A DNA stretch of 64,000 nucleotides. It comes from Synechococcus sp. UW179A (GTDB taxonomy: Bacteria > Cyanobacteriota > Cyanobacteriia > PCC-6307 > Cyanobiaceae). The DNA lies in NCBI RefSeq assembly GCF_900473965.1, contig NZ_UCNJ01000025.1, positions 1 through 64,000 on the forward strand, given 5' to 3'. Below the pieces are notes generated by a model that was not told where the DNA came from, did no database searches, and saw only the letters and a program-made list of their open reading frames with translations. Position 1 is the first letter of the stretch, and each line of letters begins with the position of its first letter. The position numbers were made by a program, and so were the translations under genes. Below are positions 35,706 through 44,610 of this stretch, in pieces.

Positions 35706-37601
35706 GTGTCTGTTCCATCCTTTTCACGCCTGCTGGGCCGTCCCCTGCCGCGTTCCAGTGCAAAGGATGAGCGACTGCCCAATGTTCAGGCATTGCCGAT
35801 CCTGTCTTCGGATGCTCTGTCTTCCGTGGCCTACGCCACGGAAGCGGCGCTTGGAATTCTGATTCTGGGAGGCAGTGCCGCTCTTCGGCTGTCGCTCCCC
35901 ATCACGGTAGCGATCATCGCTTTGATCACGATCGTGGTGCTGTCGTATCGGCAGGCGATCTCGGCCTATCCCAAGGGTGGCGGTTCCTATGTGGTGGCCC
36001 GCGACAATCTCGGACGCAATGTGGGATTGGTGGCAGCCGCTGCGCTGCTGATCGACTACACCCTCACTGCAGCGGTCAGCCTGATGGCAGGTACCCAGGC
36101 GTTGTCTTCGCTGGATCCATCATTTTTGGCCTACGAGGTTCCGATCGCCTTGCTGCTGCTCGTGCTCGTGGGCTGGGCCAACCTTCGCGGGGTCAAGGAG
36201 GCGGGGCGAGTGTTCTCCATTCCCACCTATGCCTTCGTGGTGATGATTGTTCTGCTCACGGTTGCTGGGCTAAAGGATCTCACCTTCCATCACGGCTGGA
36301 GTCCCGATGCTCCTCCTCTCAAGGCTGCGTTAGAGCCGATCGGCTTGTTTCTGATTCTGCGGGCGTTCAGCTCCGGCTGCTCAGCGATGACTGGCATCGA
36401 AGCCATCGCTAATGGTGTGCAGGTTTTTCGGGAGCCTGCTCCAGTCAATGCCCGTAAAACCCTTCTGGTGATGGGCATTCTGCTGTCGGCGATGTTCCTC
36501 GCGGTCAGCACGATGGGCTTCATGTACGGGGTGGCACCCAATCCCGACATCACCGTGTTGGCTCAGATCGGTCAGCGCGTCTTTGGTGATGGCAGCGTTC
36601 TGTACTGGATCCTGCAAATCTCAACGCTGCTGATTCTGGTGCTGGCAGCGAACACGGCCTTCTCCGGATTCCCGCGTCTGGCGGCAATGCTGGCGGAGGA
36701 CTACTGCTTACCGATGCAGATGAAGTTGCTGGGTGATCGGCTCGTTTACCAGAACGGGATCGGGGTGCTGGTGGCAATCACGGCGCTGATCATCGTGATC
36801 TGCCGGGGTGACACCACCGTGGCCGTCAATCTGTATGCCCTTGGAGTCTTCACTGCTTTCACGCTGTCGCAGCTGGGTCTGGTGCGTCGCTGGTGGAAGC
36901 TTCGCGGAGAGGGCTGGCGGGGGCGGATGGCCATGAATGCGCTCGGATCACTCACCACCTTTCTGGTGTTGATGGTGATCGTGGTGAGCAAATTTGAGGA
37001 GGGGGCCTGGACCGTGGTGATTGCCATTCCACTGCTGGTGTGGGGGTTGGCCTTGATCCGCCGCCGATACCGGGAGATCTTCACTGCCATTGCTCTCGAC
37101 CCTGATGGCTCGTCACTGAGGCTGGTTCCCCGCGATTCACCCACCGGGCACCACGCAATCGTTTGGATCGCGGGAATGATGCAACCCTCCTTTGAGGCGT
37201 TGCGTTACGCCTGTTCGTTCGCCGATTCGGTGACGGCGGTGATGGTGGTGCAGAAGGAAGAGGATGCCGGCAAGCTCAGCCAGATGTGGGATCGCTATGC
37301 GGGCACGGATACCGGTGCTCTGGAGCTGGTGCTGCTCGACAGCCCATACAGTTCGCTGCTGGATCCCTTCTGTGACTTTGTGAAGGAAGAAGAGCGACGG
37401 CATCCCGAGCGCACCACCACGGTGGTCATGCCTGTGGCCATTCCCAGGGATCGACTGGATGTGGCTCTGCTCAACCAAAGGGCTCGCAACCTGTTCGAGG
37501 CGCTCTCCGACGACCAAAGCAGGGTGTTTTCAATCGTGCGCTACTTCATTCCCCGCTTGGCCAGCAAGGGAGGGTCGTTGCCTTCAGGCAGCATGGATTG
37601 A
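35706..37601 (+). CDS. APC-superfamily amino acid/cation permease
   Basis: This 631-aa protein has about 12 membrane helices in residues 25-460 and a soluble C-terminal region of about 160 residues with a USP-like or regulatory look (IVWIAGMMQPSFEALRYACS). The start region PILSSDALSSVAYATEAAL and the YPKGGGSYVVARDNLG motif are typical of APC permeases annotated as amino acid or KUP-like transporters. The substrate is unknown. The start is a GTG at 35706, 72 bases after the E2 gene. Confidence 0.87.
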   Translation: MSVPSFSRLLGRPLPRSSAKDERLPNVQALPILSSDALSSVAYATEAALGILILGGSAALRLSLPITVAIIALITIVVLSYRQAISAYPKGGGSYVVARDNLGRNVGLVAAAALLIDYTLTAAVSLMAGTQALSSLDPSFLAYEVPIALLLLVLVGWANLRGVKEAGRVFSIPTYAFVVMIVLLTVAGLKDLTFHHGWSPDAPPLKAALEPIGLFLILRAFSSGCSAMTGIEAIANGVQVFREPAPVNARKTLLVMGILLSAMFLAVSTMGFMYGVAPNPDITVLAQIGQRVFGDGSVLYWILQISTLLILVLAANTAFSGFPRLAAMLAEDYCLPMQMKLLGDRLVYQNGIGVLVAITALIIVICRGDTTVAVNLYALGVFTAFTLSQLGLVRRWWKLRGEGWRGRMAMNALGSLTTFLVLMVIVVSKFEEGAWTVVIAIPLLVWGLALIRRRYREIFTAIALDPDGSSLRLVPRDSPTGHHAIVWIAGMMQPSFEALRYACSFADSVTAVMVVQKEEDAGKLSQMWDRYAGTDTGALELVLLDSPYSSLLDPFCDFVKEEERRHPERTTTVVMPVAIPRDRLDVALLNQRARNLFEALSDDQSRVFSIVRYFIPRLASKGGSLPSGSMD

Positions 37602-37616
37602 TCACGTTCAAGCGTT

Positions 37617-38738
37617 GTGGTGGATCCAAGGGATCTTCAGCTCAGCTCCTACGACTACCGCTTGCCTGATGAGCGGATCGCGCAGGCACCGGTGGAGCCA
37701 CGCCATGCAGCACGACTGCTGATAGCACCCCCCCTGAACCAACCCATGACGGAGCTGATGCATCGTCGGGTGTGGGATTGGCAGGATGAGCTGCGTCCTG
37801 GCGACCTGCTGGTGGTCAACGACACACGGGTTTTGCGTGCGCGCTTGAGGGTGCGGCGTTCCGGCGGTGGGCTTGCGGAGCTTTTGGTGCTCGAGCCCCG
37901 CGGCGAAGGCCGCTGGTTGTGTCTTGCCAGACCCGGTAAGAAATTGAAGCCCGGTGATCAGGTTTGGCTTGAAGCCCTCGAACAGGAGCCCATTCCTCTG
38001 CAGGTGTTGGCATCGGATGGCGCAAGTGGTGGTCGCATCATCCAGTTCCCTGCGGCTTTCGTTGATGCTGCAGCGATTGAAAACCTCCTTGAGCGCTATG
38101 GAGAAGTGCCGTTGCCGCCCTACATCACGCGTCATGACGAGTCGGATCAGGAGCGTTATCAGACTCGCTACGCCGCCAGGCCAGGAGCGGTTGCTGCTCC
38201 AACGGCGGGCTTGCACCTCAGTGACGAGCTCCTGAAGGTGATCCGCAGCCGCGGCGTTCAATTGGCCACGGTGACCTTGCACGTGGGGTTGGGGACATTC
38301 CGGCCCGTGGAGACAGAAGATCTCACGGATCTGAGTCTGCATAGCGAATGGGTGGAGGTGACTCCTGAGCTTGTGGAAGCTGTCGTGGCGTGCCGGCAGC
38401 GTGGAGGACGTGTGATTGCCGTGGGCACGACTAGCGTGCGGGCTCTGGAGGGAGCTGCGGCCGCAGGGGGTGGCAGCCTGCAACCTCTAAGGGGACCTGT
38501 GGATTTGGTGATCCAGCCCGGCTTTCGCTTCCTGGTGGTGCAGGGTCTGCTCACCAACTTTCATCTGCCCAAGAGCTCGCTGCTGCTTCTGGTCAGCGCT
38601 CTGATCGGACGCAGCAGGTTGCTTGAACTTTATGAAGTCGCCATTCACGAGGGCTACCGCTTCTATTCCTATGGCGATGCCATGTGGATCGCTCCGGATG
38701 CTGTGCTTCCTGGTGTGACGTCACATGCTGATGGTTGA
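37617..38738 (+). CDS. queA: S-adenosylmethionine:tRNA ribosyltransferase-isomerase (QueA)
   Basis: This 373-aa enzyme builds epoxyqueuosine in tRNA anticodons. The family start [34 protein letters not shown] near residue 67, [10 protein letters not shown] near 160, the [10 protein letters not shown] block near 196 and the C-terminal [17 protein letters not shown] are all present. Two adjacent GTG codons (37617 and 37620) are possible starts. A minus-strand terminator for cysK lies just after its stop. Confidence 0.95.
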   Translation: MVDPRDLQLSSYDYRLPDERIAQAPVEPRHAARLLIAPPLNQPMTELMHRRVWDWQDELRPGDLLVVNDTRVLRARLRVRRSGGGLAELLVLEPRGEGRWLCLARPGKKLKPGDQVWLEALEQEPIPLQVLASDGASGGRIIQFPAAFVDAAAIENLLERYGEVPLPPYITRHDESDQERYQTRYAARPGAVAAPTAGLHLSDELLKVIRSRGVQLATVTLHVGLGTFRPVETEDLTDLSLHSEWVEVTPELVEAVVACRQRGGRVIAVGTTSVRALEGAAAAGGGSLQPLRGPVDLVIQPGFRFLVVQGLLTNFHLPKSSLLLLVSALIGRSRLLELYEVAIHEGYRFYSYGDAMWIAPDAVLPGVTSHADG

Positions 38739-38751
38739 GCAGCTCGGCATC

Positions 38752-38776
38752 AAAAAAGCCCCGGTGTTCCGGGGCT
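38752..38776 (-). terminator. Intrinsic terminator of cysK
   Basis: An 8-bp stem AGCCCCGG/CCGGGGCT with a four-base loop is followed by six T when read on the minus strand. It is 24 bases after the cysK stop and has no T-run on the + strand, so it serves cysK rather than queA. Confidence 0.88.
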
Positions 38777-38799
38777 GAGTGGTGTGCAAACGCTGAGGT

Positions 38800-39786
38800 T
38801 CAGGCTGTGACGGGTTGCTCGATGATCCCGGTGGGAACATCGGCGAACATCACTGAAGAGAGGTAGCGCTCAGCCAGATCGGGGAGAACAACCACGATGG
38901 TCTTACCGGCGTAGGCGTCTTGCTTGGCCAGGCGAATAGCGGCTGCGGCTGCAGCTCCGCAGGAGATGCCCACCAGCAGGCCCTCTTCCTTGGCCAGTCG
39001 AAGAGCCATCTCAACGGACTCGTCGTTGGTCACCTGTTCCACCTTGTCGACCACGGAGAGGTCGAGGTTCTTGGGAATGAAGCCGGCGCCGATCCCCTGG
39101 ATCTTGTGGGGACCTGGCTTCAGCTCTTCGCCGTTCATGGTCTGAGTGATCACAGGGCTGTGGCTGGGCTCCACCGCCACTGATTCGATGGCCTTGCCTT
39201 TCTCATTTTTGATGTAGCGAGATACGCCAGTGATGGTGCCGCCGGTGCCGACGCCGGCCACCAGAACGTCGATAGCGCCTTCGCAGTCGTTCCAGATCTC
39301 AGGGCCAGTGGTCTTTTCGTGAATCTCAGGGTTGGCGGGATTCTCAAACTGCCCGGGCATGAAGTACTTGCCAGGGTCGCTGGCTGCGATCTCCTTGGCT
39401 TTGGCGATGGCACCAGGCATGCCCTTGGCGGCTTCGGTGAGCACGATTTCAGCGCCAAGAACGGCCATCACGCGGCGACGTTCGATCGACATCGACTCGG
39501 GCATCGTGAGCACGAGCTTGTAACCGCGAGCGGCAGCGGTGAAGGCGAGAGCAACGCCGGTATTGCCCGATGTGGGCTCGACGATCACCTTGCCTTCGGT
39601 GAGTTCACCACGCTTCTCGGCATCCCAGATCATGTTCGCGCCGATGCGGCACTTCACGCTGTAGGCGGGATTACGGCCTTCGATCTTGGCAAGAACGGTG
39701 GCTTTGCAGTCCTTGGTGACATGGTTCAGACGCACCAGGGGGGTATTACCGATGGCCTGGCTGTTATCGGCGTAAACGCGAGACAT
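38800..39786 (-). CDS. cysK: Cysteine synthase A (O-acetylserine sulfhydrylase)
   Basis: This 328-aa PLP enzyme makes cysteine from O-acetylserine and sulfide. The PLP lysine is in [14 protein letters not shown] near residue 44, the phosphate site is [11 protein letters not shown] near residue 71, and the [11 protein letters not shown] cofactor loop lies near 177. The Ser/Tyr at the C-terminal cofactor site is in [12 protein letters not shown]. It is downstream of two transsulfuration-type genes on the same strand, separated by 133 bases that may hold its own promoter. Confidence 0.95.
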   Translation of the reverse strand: MSRVYADNSQAIGNTPLVRLNHVTKDCKATVLAKIEGRNPAYSVKCRIGANMIWDAEKRGELTEGKVIVEPTSGNTGVALAFTAAARGYKLVLTMPESMSIERRRVMAVLGAEIVLTEAAKGMPGAIAKAKEIAASDPGKYFMPGQFENPANPEIHEKTTGPEIWNDCEGAIDVLVAGVGTGGTITGVSRYIKNEKGKAIESVAVEPSHSPVITQTMNGEELKPGPHKIQGIGAGFIPKNLDLSVVDKVEQVTNDESVEMALRLAKEEGLLVGISCGAAAAAAIRLAKQDAYAGKTIVVVLPDLAERYLSSVMFADVPTGIIEQPVTA

Positions 39787-39919
39787 GAGGGAGTCGAAAA
39801 AATGGCCAATTTTCGCAATTTAGGGAGACTCTCAGTCAGGTGCCTGGCTCTTAAGAGCTTGTTCAAACTCTGTCAATCCAGCAGGCGGTAACTCAGCATT
39901 CATCAACTCAGTTTTCCGC

Positions 39920-41407
39920 TCACGCGTTCTCCAGAGCCAGCTGGAACCGCTTCCAGAGATCCTGCCGTTCCTCAAGCCCTACTGAGACACGCAGCAGATG
40001 GGATGGCACATTGCAGCGTTTCGCCCATACAAGCTCTTCGTAGTGAGCAAGAAGCACGTAGGGGCAGACCAGAGTGAAGGCGGTGCCGAGACTTGGTCCC
40101 TTGCAGACCGCCAGTGCGTCATAGACCTTCTGTGCCGACTGGGTTCCTCCTTTCAGTTCAAAAGAAAGCAGACAGCCATGGCCAGCACCCGGCCGCTGCA
40201 GAGCTTTGAAGTTCTCGCATTCACCCGGATGAAACACCTTCGCTATGGCGGGGTGGTCGCGTAGGCGTTCAGCCAGGAACAGTGTGTTGCGATTGAGCTG
40301 GTGCACCCGTTCGACCACGTCTTCGCTGCCCTGGTCGAGGGCAATCACATCGACGTCGGCAAGCTCCGCCAATTGCTGCAAGGCGCGAGCTGATGCGGCG
40401 AGCTGATCTCTCCATTTGGAGTGGGGACTCAGCAACAGACTTCCTGCCAGCACATCGCCACGGCCGGCAAAGCTTTTGGTGAGCGAGCTGAAGACCAGAT
40501 CGGCGTGGGGCAAGGCGTCGATATTGACCCCGGCCCCGATGGTGTCGTCGGCGATCACCGGAATGCCCTGCCGGTGGGCAAGCCTGGCGATTGTTGACAG
40601 ATCAATGCAGCGCAGCAGCGGATTGCTTGGTAGCTCCACCACCACTGCCGAGGGCTGAAGACGCTCGAGGGCCGCGCTCACGCTGGCTGCACTGTCATCC
40701 AGCAGCAGTTCGGCCCCGTTGAACACCACCTGGGGCAGCTTGAGCACATCCACATAGGGAAAACCGATCTGCAACACGGGCCTGTTGGGCCGAATGGCCG
40801 AGATCAGTTGAAGTGCTCTGTGCAGAGCGGACATGCCGGAGGGGTGGAGGCTGATCGACCCCCTATCGCAGCGATAGATCCGCTCCAGGCGCCGGATCAC
40901 ATTGCTGCGGGCGTTCTCAGCTGCGGAATCGCTGGCGCCCTGCTCTTGACCAAGGGCAATGGCCGCCAGCCTGGAGGATGCTCCAAGGCCAGTGTGTTGC
41001 CAGTAGGCCTTCGCGGCAGGAGTGCTGGCAGCATTGGCAATCAGGCAGGTCAGCCCATGAATGTTGATGAGCTGTGTTTCTGACGATGGCCTTGTCCTGC
41101 GGCAATAGGTGAGAGCGGCTTCAGCTGCCGCGCGGTTGGGATAGGGCCAGCTGCTTGCTCCATTGGAGCGGGCAACATTGGAGACCTTCAGCGAAAGCTT
41201 CGCTACTTGTGCCACCAGCGGATGCTGACCGAATCGCGGATACACCGCCCGCAAGGCTCCTCGACAAGCTGGATCCTGTTCCTCGTAGGCGATGACATCA
41301 CTCCATCGAGGCAGGGCCACCGAGACGGCATGGGTGGCATCAGGAAGAGGGTGGCCGAGATCTCTGCCTTGCCAGCAGGGATCGCGCAGCAGGTCGCGCG
41401 AACTCAT
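39920..41407 (-). CDS. Cys/Met-metabolism PLP enzyme with N-terminal extension
   Basis: This 495-aa protein carries a cystathionine gamma-synthase-type PLP domain in its C-terminal 330 residues: SGMSALHRALQ, VVELPSNPLLRCID, ADDTIGAG and the PLP lysine in SSLTKSFAGRGDVLAG. About 150 preceding residues have no PLP motif and I do not recognise them. True bacterial CGS is about 390 aa, so the extension is unusual. The ATG at 41407 lies in an ATGA overlap with the upstream MetC/MetB-like gene and is better than an ATG four codons earlier. It should act in cysteine-to-homocysteine transfer, but the reaction is not certain. Confidence 0.82.
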   Translation of the reverse strand: MSSRDLLRDPCWQGRDLGHPLPDATHAVSVALPRWSDVIAYEEQDPACRGALRAVYPRFGQHPLVAQVAKLSLKVSNVARSNGASSWPYPNRAAAEAALTYCRRTRPSSETQLINIHGLTCLIANAASTPAAKAYWQHTGLGASSRLAAIALGQEQGASDSAAENARSNVIRRLERIYRCDRGSISLHPSGMSALHRALQLISAIRPNRPVLQIGFPYVDVLKLPQVVFNGAELLLDDSAASVSAALERLQPSAVVVELPSNPLLRCIDLSTIARLAHRQGIPVIADDTIGAGVNIDALPHADLVFSSLTKSFAGRGDVLAGSLLLSPHSKWRDQLAASARALQQLAELADVDVIALDQGSEDVVERVHQLNRNTLFLAERLRDHPAIAKVFHPGECENFKALQRPGAGHGCLLSFELKGGTQSAQKVYDALAVCKGPSLGTAFTLVCPYVLLAHYEELVWAKRCNVPSHLLRVSVGLEERQDLWKRFQLALENA

Positions 41408-42585
41408 TGGAGCAAGCAAAGTGCCTGGTCGAGATCAGCGATCAGATCCGAGGCTTCTTCACAGCCCACCGAAAGACGGATCAGGCCATCGCTGATGCCC
41501 AGTTTCTCTTTGACCTCCATTGACACCGAAGCGTGGGTCATGGTGGCTGGGTGGCAGATCAGGCTCTCCACGCCTCCAAGGCTTTCGGCCATGGTGAACC
41601 ATTGCAAGGCCTTGCACATGGCGTAAGCCTGATCACGGCTGGCTTCGACTCCGATCGTGACGATGGCCCCACCGCTGCTCATCTGCTGCACTGCCACCGA
41701 GTGTTGGGGGTGATCCTGGCGATGGGGATAGCGCACCCAGTTCACCTGGGCATGGTTGGCGAGGTGGTCAGCCAAAGCGGCCGCATTGGTCATCTGCTGT
41801 TTGAGTCGCAACGGCAGGGTCTTGATGCCGCGGGTGATCAGCCAGCAATCGAACGGAGAAGGCTGCAGGCCCAGGGCTTTCTGGGCAAACTCCATCTTTT
41901 GCTGCCAGGCCGGATCGTCAGTGCAGACCGCACCACCAAGGGCGTCGGAGTGTCCGTTGATGTATTTCGTTGTGCTGGTGAGTGAAAGCGTGGCCCCAAG
42001 CTGCAGGGGTCGCTGCACAAGAGCAGTGGCGAATGTGTTGTCCACCACCACGGGCACATCGATGGCCGCGGCTGCAGCGCAGACCTGTCTCAGGTCGATC
42101 ACCTTGAGCAGCGGGTTGGTGGGACTCTCCAGCCAGATCATCGTTGGCTTTCGAGCCGCGATGCTGGAGACAGCCTCGGGTGATGTGAAATCCACCCACT
42201 CAGTGCGGATTCCGAATTTGGCGAACACCTGTTCAAACAGCCGCACAGTGCAGCCGTAAAGGTTCTCCTCGCAGAGCACCAGATCCCCTTGGCTCAGACC
42301 GGAGGCAATCGCCGTGATCGCGCTGACTCCCGACCCAAACACCGTGGCATGGTCGCAGTGCTCAACCGAAGCGAGCACGCCCTCAAGGATGCGGAAGTTT
42401 GGATTTCCAGAGCGTGTGTAATCGAAACCACCCGCGTTGCCGTGAGCAAACGTCGATGTGGAGTAGATCGGCGGCATCACGCTGCCCGTCCCCTCCGCAA
42501 AGCTCTCCCCGTGGTGAATCGCCCGGGTGGCATCGCCTGGTGTTGGTGCTGGGCGCTGCAATTGATGGCTGCGATCAGGTCTCAA
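41404..42585 (-). CDS. Cystathionine gamma-synthase / gamma-lyase family enzyme
   Basis: This 393-aa PLP enzyme has the complete family set: THPP-like TSTFAHGNAGGFDYTRSGNPNF with the cofactor-binding Tyr/Arg, FGSGVSAITAIAS, WLESPTNPLLKV, VVDNTFATAL and the PLP lysine in STTKYINGHSD. It is of standard length. The family cannot be split by eye into MetB, MetC or gamma-lyase activity. It is the first gene of a coupled pair with the extended homologue at 39920-41407, with cysK downstream, forming a sulfur amino acid cluster. Confidence 0.9.
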   Translation of the reverse strand: MRPDRSHQLQRPAPTPGDATRAIHHGESFAEGTGSVMPPIYSTSTFAHGNAGGFDYTRSGNPNFRILEGVLASVEHCDHATVFGSGVSAITAIASGLSQGDLVLCEENLYGCTVRLFEQVFAKFGIRTEWVDFTSPEAVSSIAARKPTMIWLESPTNPLLKVIDLRQVCAAAAAIDVPVVVDNTFATALVQRPLQLGATLSLTSTTKYINGHSDALGGAVCTDDPAWQQKMEFAQKALGLQPSPFDCWLITRGIKTLPLRLKQQMTNAAALADHLANHAQVNWVRYPHRQDHPQHSVAVQQMSSGGAIVTIGVEASRDQAYAMCKALQWFTMAESLGGVESLICHPATMTHASVSMEVKEKLGISDGLIRLSVGCEEASDLIADLDQALCLLQ

Positions 42586-42645
42586 AACTAGGAAACAGGC
42601 TGACTGTCGCCGCTAGCGTCGAATCCGACATAGAGACCAGGAGCC

Positions 42646-42903
42646 TTGACTGACACCTCAGTACCACAGAGCCATAAAGATGAGTGGCGGGATCATGTGC
42701 TCAGCGAAATCGTCACGTTTCTGAGCGAGAACAAGCAGCAGATTCATGCTCGCTACCTCGAGCAGCGGCAGGGTCAGCTCTCTCATGATCTGATCGAGCA
42801 GGAGGGACTGATGGATTTCGAGCTTGCTATCACTTTTCTGGAAGACAAGCCCAAAGGCTTCGGGTTGGGACTCGGCTTTTTTAAGGCGAACCTGATCCGT
42901 TGA
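42646..42903 (+). CDS. Small hypothetical protein
   Basis: This 85-aa charged protein is not recognised. It has a helical, Glu/Gln-rich middle (IVTFLSENKQQIHARYLEQRQ) and a Gly/Phe-rich end (KGFGLGLGFFKANLIR). The start is a TTG at 42646. It lies divergent from the transsulfuration pair and at the left border of the AT-richer island, with codon use still like the core genes, which supports it being real. Confidence 0.55.
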   Translation: MTDTSVPQSHKDEWRDHVLSEIVTFLSENKQQIHARYLEQRQGQLSHDLIEQEGLMDFELAITFLEDKPKGFGLGLGFFKANLIR

Positions 42904-43065
42904 AGTGACCGCGCCACTAACGCCAGTTGCGTCGTGAAAGTTGATATCCATGGGGCTAATCAATAAAAAGCTCCTAAAAGTTGCTGTCAGTTATTGCCTA
43001 ATGCAGTTCTTACGCCGAAGCTCAGAATCTCTGTAAATACGAAATATCTCATGTCTTAATGCAAG
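42904..43065. other. Spacer at island border
   Basis: No convincing gene is present. A 28-codon frame beginning with ATG at 42950 on the + strand is too short and unsupported to call. Base composition becomes AT-richer from here. Confidence 0.3.
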
Positions 43066-43365
43066 TTATCCATTCTGGATGGGTTTTGCAGGAGTAAGTG
43101 TTGCATAGTGGAGCGCTTTATAACGAGTGTTGTCACCCACAGCCACGTTTTTTAATTCAGCTCTTGATATCACTGAGTGAGGTGATCCTGTTGAGCTTGA
43201 TTCGTCCGTAGAGAGGCTAAATCCTACCTCTTTGGCAATTGCAGCCACTGCTTCAGTATCAGCAGCGGCTTTGAGTTTCTCCTGAAGGTTGATATCACCT
43301 TTCACTTTTTCAAGGAATGATTGAGATCGTTTATGAACAATGGTGATTGGCCAATTCAGAAGCAA
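43066..43365 (-). CDS. Nif11-type leader domain ORF without a clear start
   Basis: Residues corresponding to about 43190-43330 read SQSFLEKVKGDINLQEKLK then EAVAAIAKEVGFSLS, a clear Nif11-like leader domain. In picocyanobacteria such domains head precursors of modified peptides or stand alone. The tail after the domain (about 47 residues) has no cysteine, so it is not a lanthipeptide (prochlorosin) precursor. No ATG or GTG precedes the domain in frame at the usual distance; the start given is a TTG at 43365. A frameshift or decay relative to the overlapping upstream frame is possible. Confidence 0.5.
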   Translation of the reverse strand: MLLNWPITIVHKRSQSFLEKVKGDINLQEKLKAAADTEAVAAIAKEVGFSLSTDESSSTGSPHSVISRAELKNVAVGDNTRYKALHYATLTPAKPIQNG

Positions 43366-43624
43366 TAGCCATGCCCAGTAAAAGTTCGGAGTGAGCTCGA
43401 TCTTTATGGAAGTGGCTCCAGGAATGACCGTGTTCGTGCGCCACGACGAACTGACTGGAGGGAAGCACGACAATGATTGGTAGATCGAACACCTCATCTA
43501 TGGCGGCGGCGCTGCCCGTGACCCGAAGATCCACAACCTTTTCCAAATTGCTGATGTGGACTCCAGCGAGATCAAGTGGGACAACGCTGACCTTGGGACC
43601 CGCAAGAAATATCGATTTGTTCAC
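43331..43624 (-). CDS. Possible hypothetical protein upstream of the Nif11 ORF
   Basis: This 97-codon frame begins with GTG and ends 35 bases inside the Nif11 ORF. The middle (VVPLDLAGVHISNLEKVVDL, AAIDEVFDLPIIVVLP) looks like a real alternating beta/alpha protein, and a His-rich HEHGHSWSHFH stretch follows. The family is not recognised. If the Nif11 frame is its shifted continuation, the locus is a frameshifted or decayed gene. Confidence 0.35.
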   Translation of the reverse strand: MNKSIFLAGPKVSVVPLDLAGVHISNLEKVVDLRVTGSAAAIDEVFDLPIIVVLPSSQFVVAHEHGHSWSHFHKDRAHSELLLGMAIASELANHHCS

Positions 43625-43735
43625 CTGCTTTTCACCAGAAATACTCTGACTTCTGACCAGAGTTTGACCAAACGCTCAAACATGAGACATGCAGAGTGAA
43701 GATGTTTGGGATCAATCCCACAATCCTTTGATGTA

Positions 43736-43876
43736 ATGCCTGAAGGACAAGCAAATAAGGCTCTTAAGGAAGAGTCACTATCAAAAAAAATCAAAGACAA
43801 TATTGACGACAGTGGCAGCAAACAGCCTCAACGACCGTCAATCTGGGACCTCTTGGATGTGTTGTGGTGGATTTAA
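43736..43876 (+). CDS. Candidate 46-aa small protein
   Basis: An ATG at 43736 opens a 46-codon frame encoding a Lys/Glu/Asp-rich, Gln/Pro-containing peptide that ends in an aromatic PSIWDLLDVLWWI. The amphipathic Trp/Leu tail looks selected and could sit on a membrane surface. No ribosome-binding site stands out. The opposite strand has a weaker overlapping frame (43621-43821) that I reject as its shadow. Function is unknown. Confidence 0.45.
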   Translation: MPEGQANKALKEESLSKKIKDNIDDSGSKQPQRPSIWDLLDVLWWI

Positions 43877-44457
43877 GATCAAATAATAGTTATTCAACGC
43901 CATCCCTGTCATGGGATGGTAAAGACTGAAAATCATGCAAGTTGATTCATTCGCGTGAATAATCTTGAGATAGATGATTCTAAATTACTGGACATAGTTT
44001 GAACTCAGTCAATGCGGACGTTGATCACGCCACTGGCCGGCTCATCGCCGCAGCAATTCCTTAGAGATTTTGTTGCCATGTAAGGCTTGCTGCAGGCTTG
44101 GCCTTGCTTCTCAGTTTGATTGACTCATCCGCAAAGATTGATATGCCGTCTTCAGCTGGATTAAATCCATCAGCGAGTGGTGGATCTCTTTTTCTTGCAG
44201 AAGCAGTTTATTACGTTCCCTTCTATTCAATACTTTCTAGGTAGCCGCTTGGCTTCAGGGTGAATCCGATTCCCTGGCAAGCCGAGTCTTTACAGGTTCT
44301 CTCTGCTTCTAGGCGTGAAGGATCATTGCTGTCGAAGGCTGCTAGTCCGCCGCTAGCTCATCTGCGAACTATTTGAAAAGACTTCGCTTCAAGAGAGTAT
44401 TCTCAAACTGAATGCTGTCGATTTCCTGCATCAGTTAATTTAGGCTTCTAAAGCATT
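43877..44457. other. Gene-poor spacer
   Basis: No full gene is visible in about 580 bases. One + strand frame at about 44084-44240 reads like an exported-protein start (RLAAGLALLLSLIDSS) followed by a Ser/Gly-rich stretch, but it lacks an in-frame start codon and ends within 60 codons, so it may be a remnant of a small secreted protein. Confidence 0.3.
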
Positions 44458-44479
44458 AAAAACCCCGCACTTGGCGGGG
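44458..44479 (-). terminator. Intrinsic terminator downstream of the repeat protein
   Basis: A 6-bp stem CCCCGC/GCGGGG with a five-base loop is followed by TTTTT on the minus strand. It lies about 130 bases after the stop of the leftward repeat-rich secreted protein gene and probably ends its transcript. Confidence 0.75.
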
Positions 44480-44610
44480 CCTGATTGATCTAGAGATTCT
44501 GTCGGGAGATTCGTAGAGAAACTCAACGCTTCTCCCTTTTCTATTCTCGAGTTTTTTGTTTCTGTCAGTCCACGCGTGATGCCCTCAGGCTTTTTGGCAG
44601 AAGATTTAAA

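Noticed and set aside
37608-38483. 291-codon minus-strand frame opposite queA
   Set aside because: QueA is a firm assignment on the other strand; the antisense translation is low in structure.
43621-43821. 66-codon minus-strand frame
   Set aside because: It is mostly antisense to the better 46-aa + strand candidate and shows no protein-like pattern beyond a hydrophobic start.
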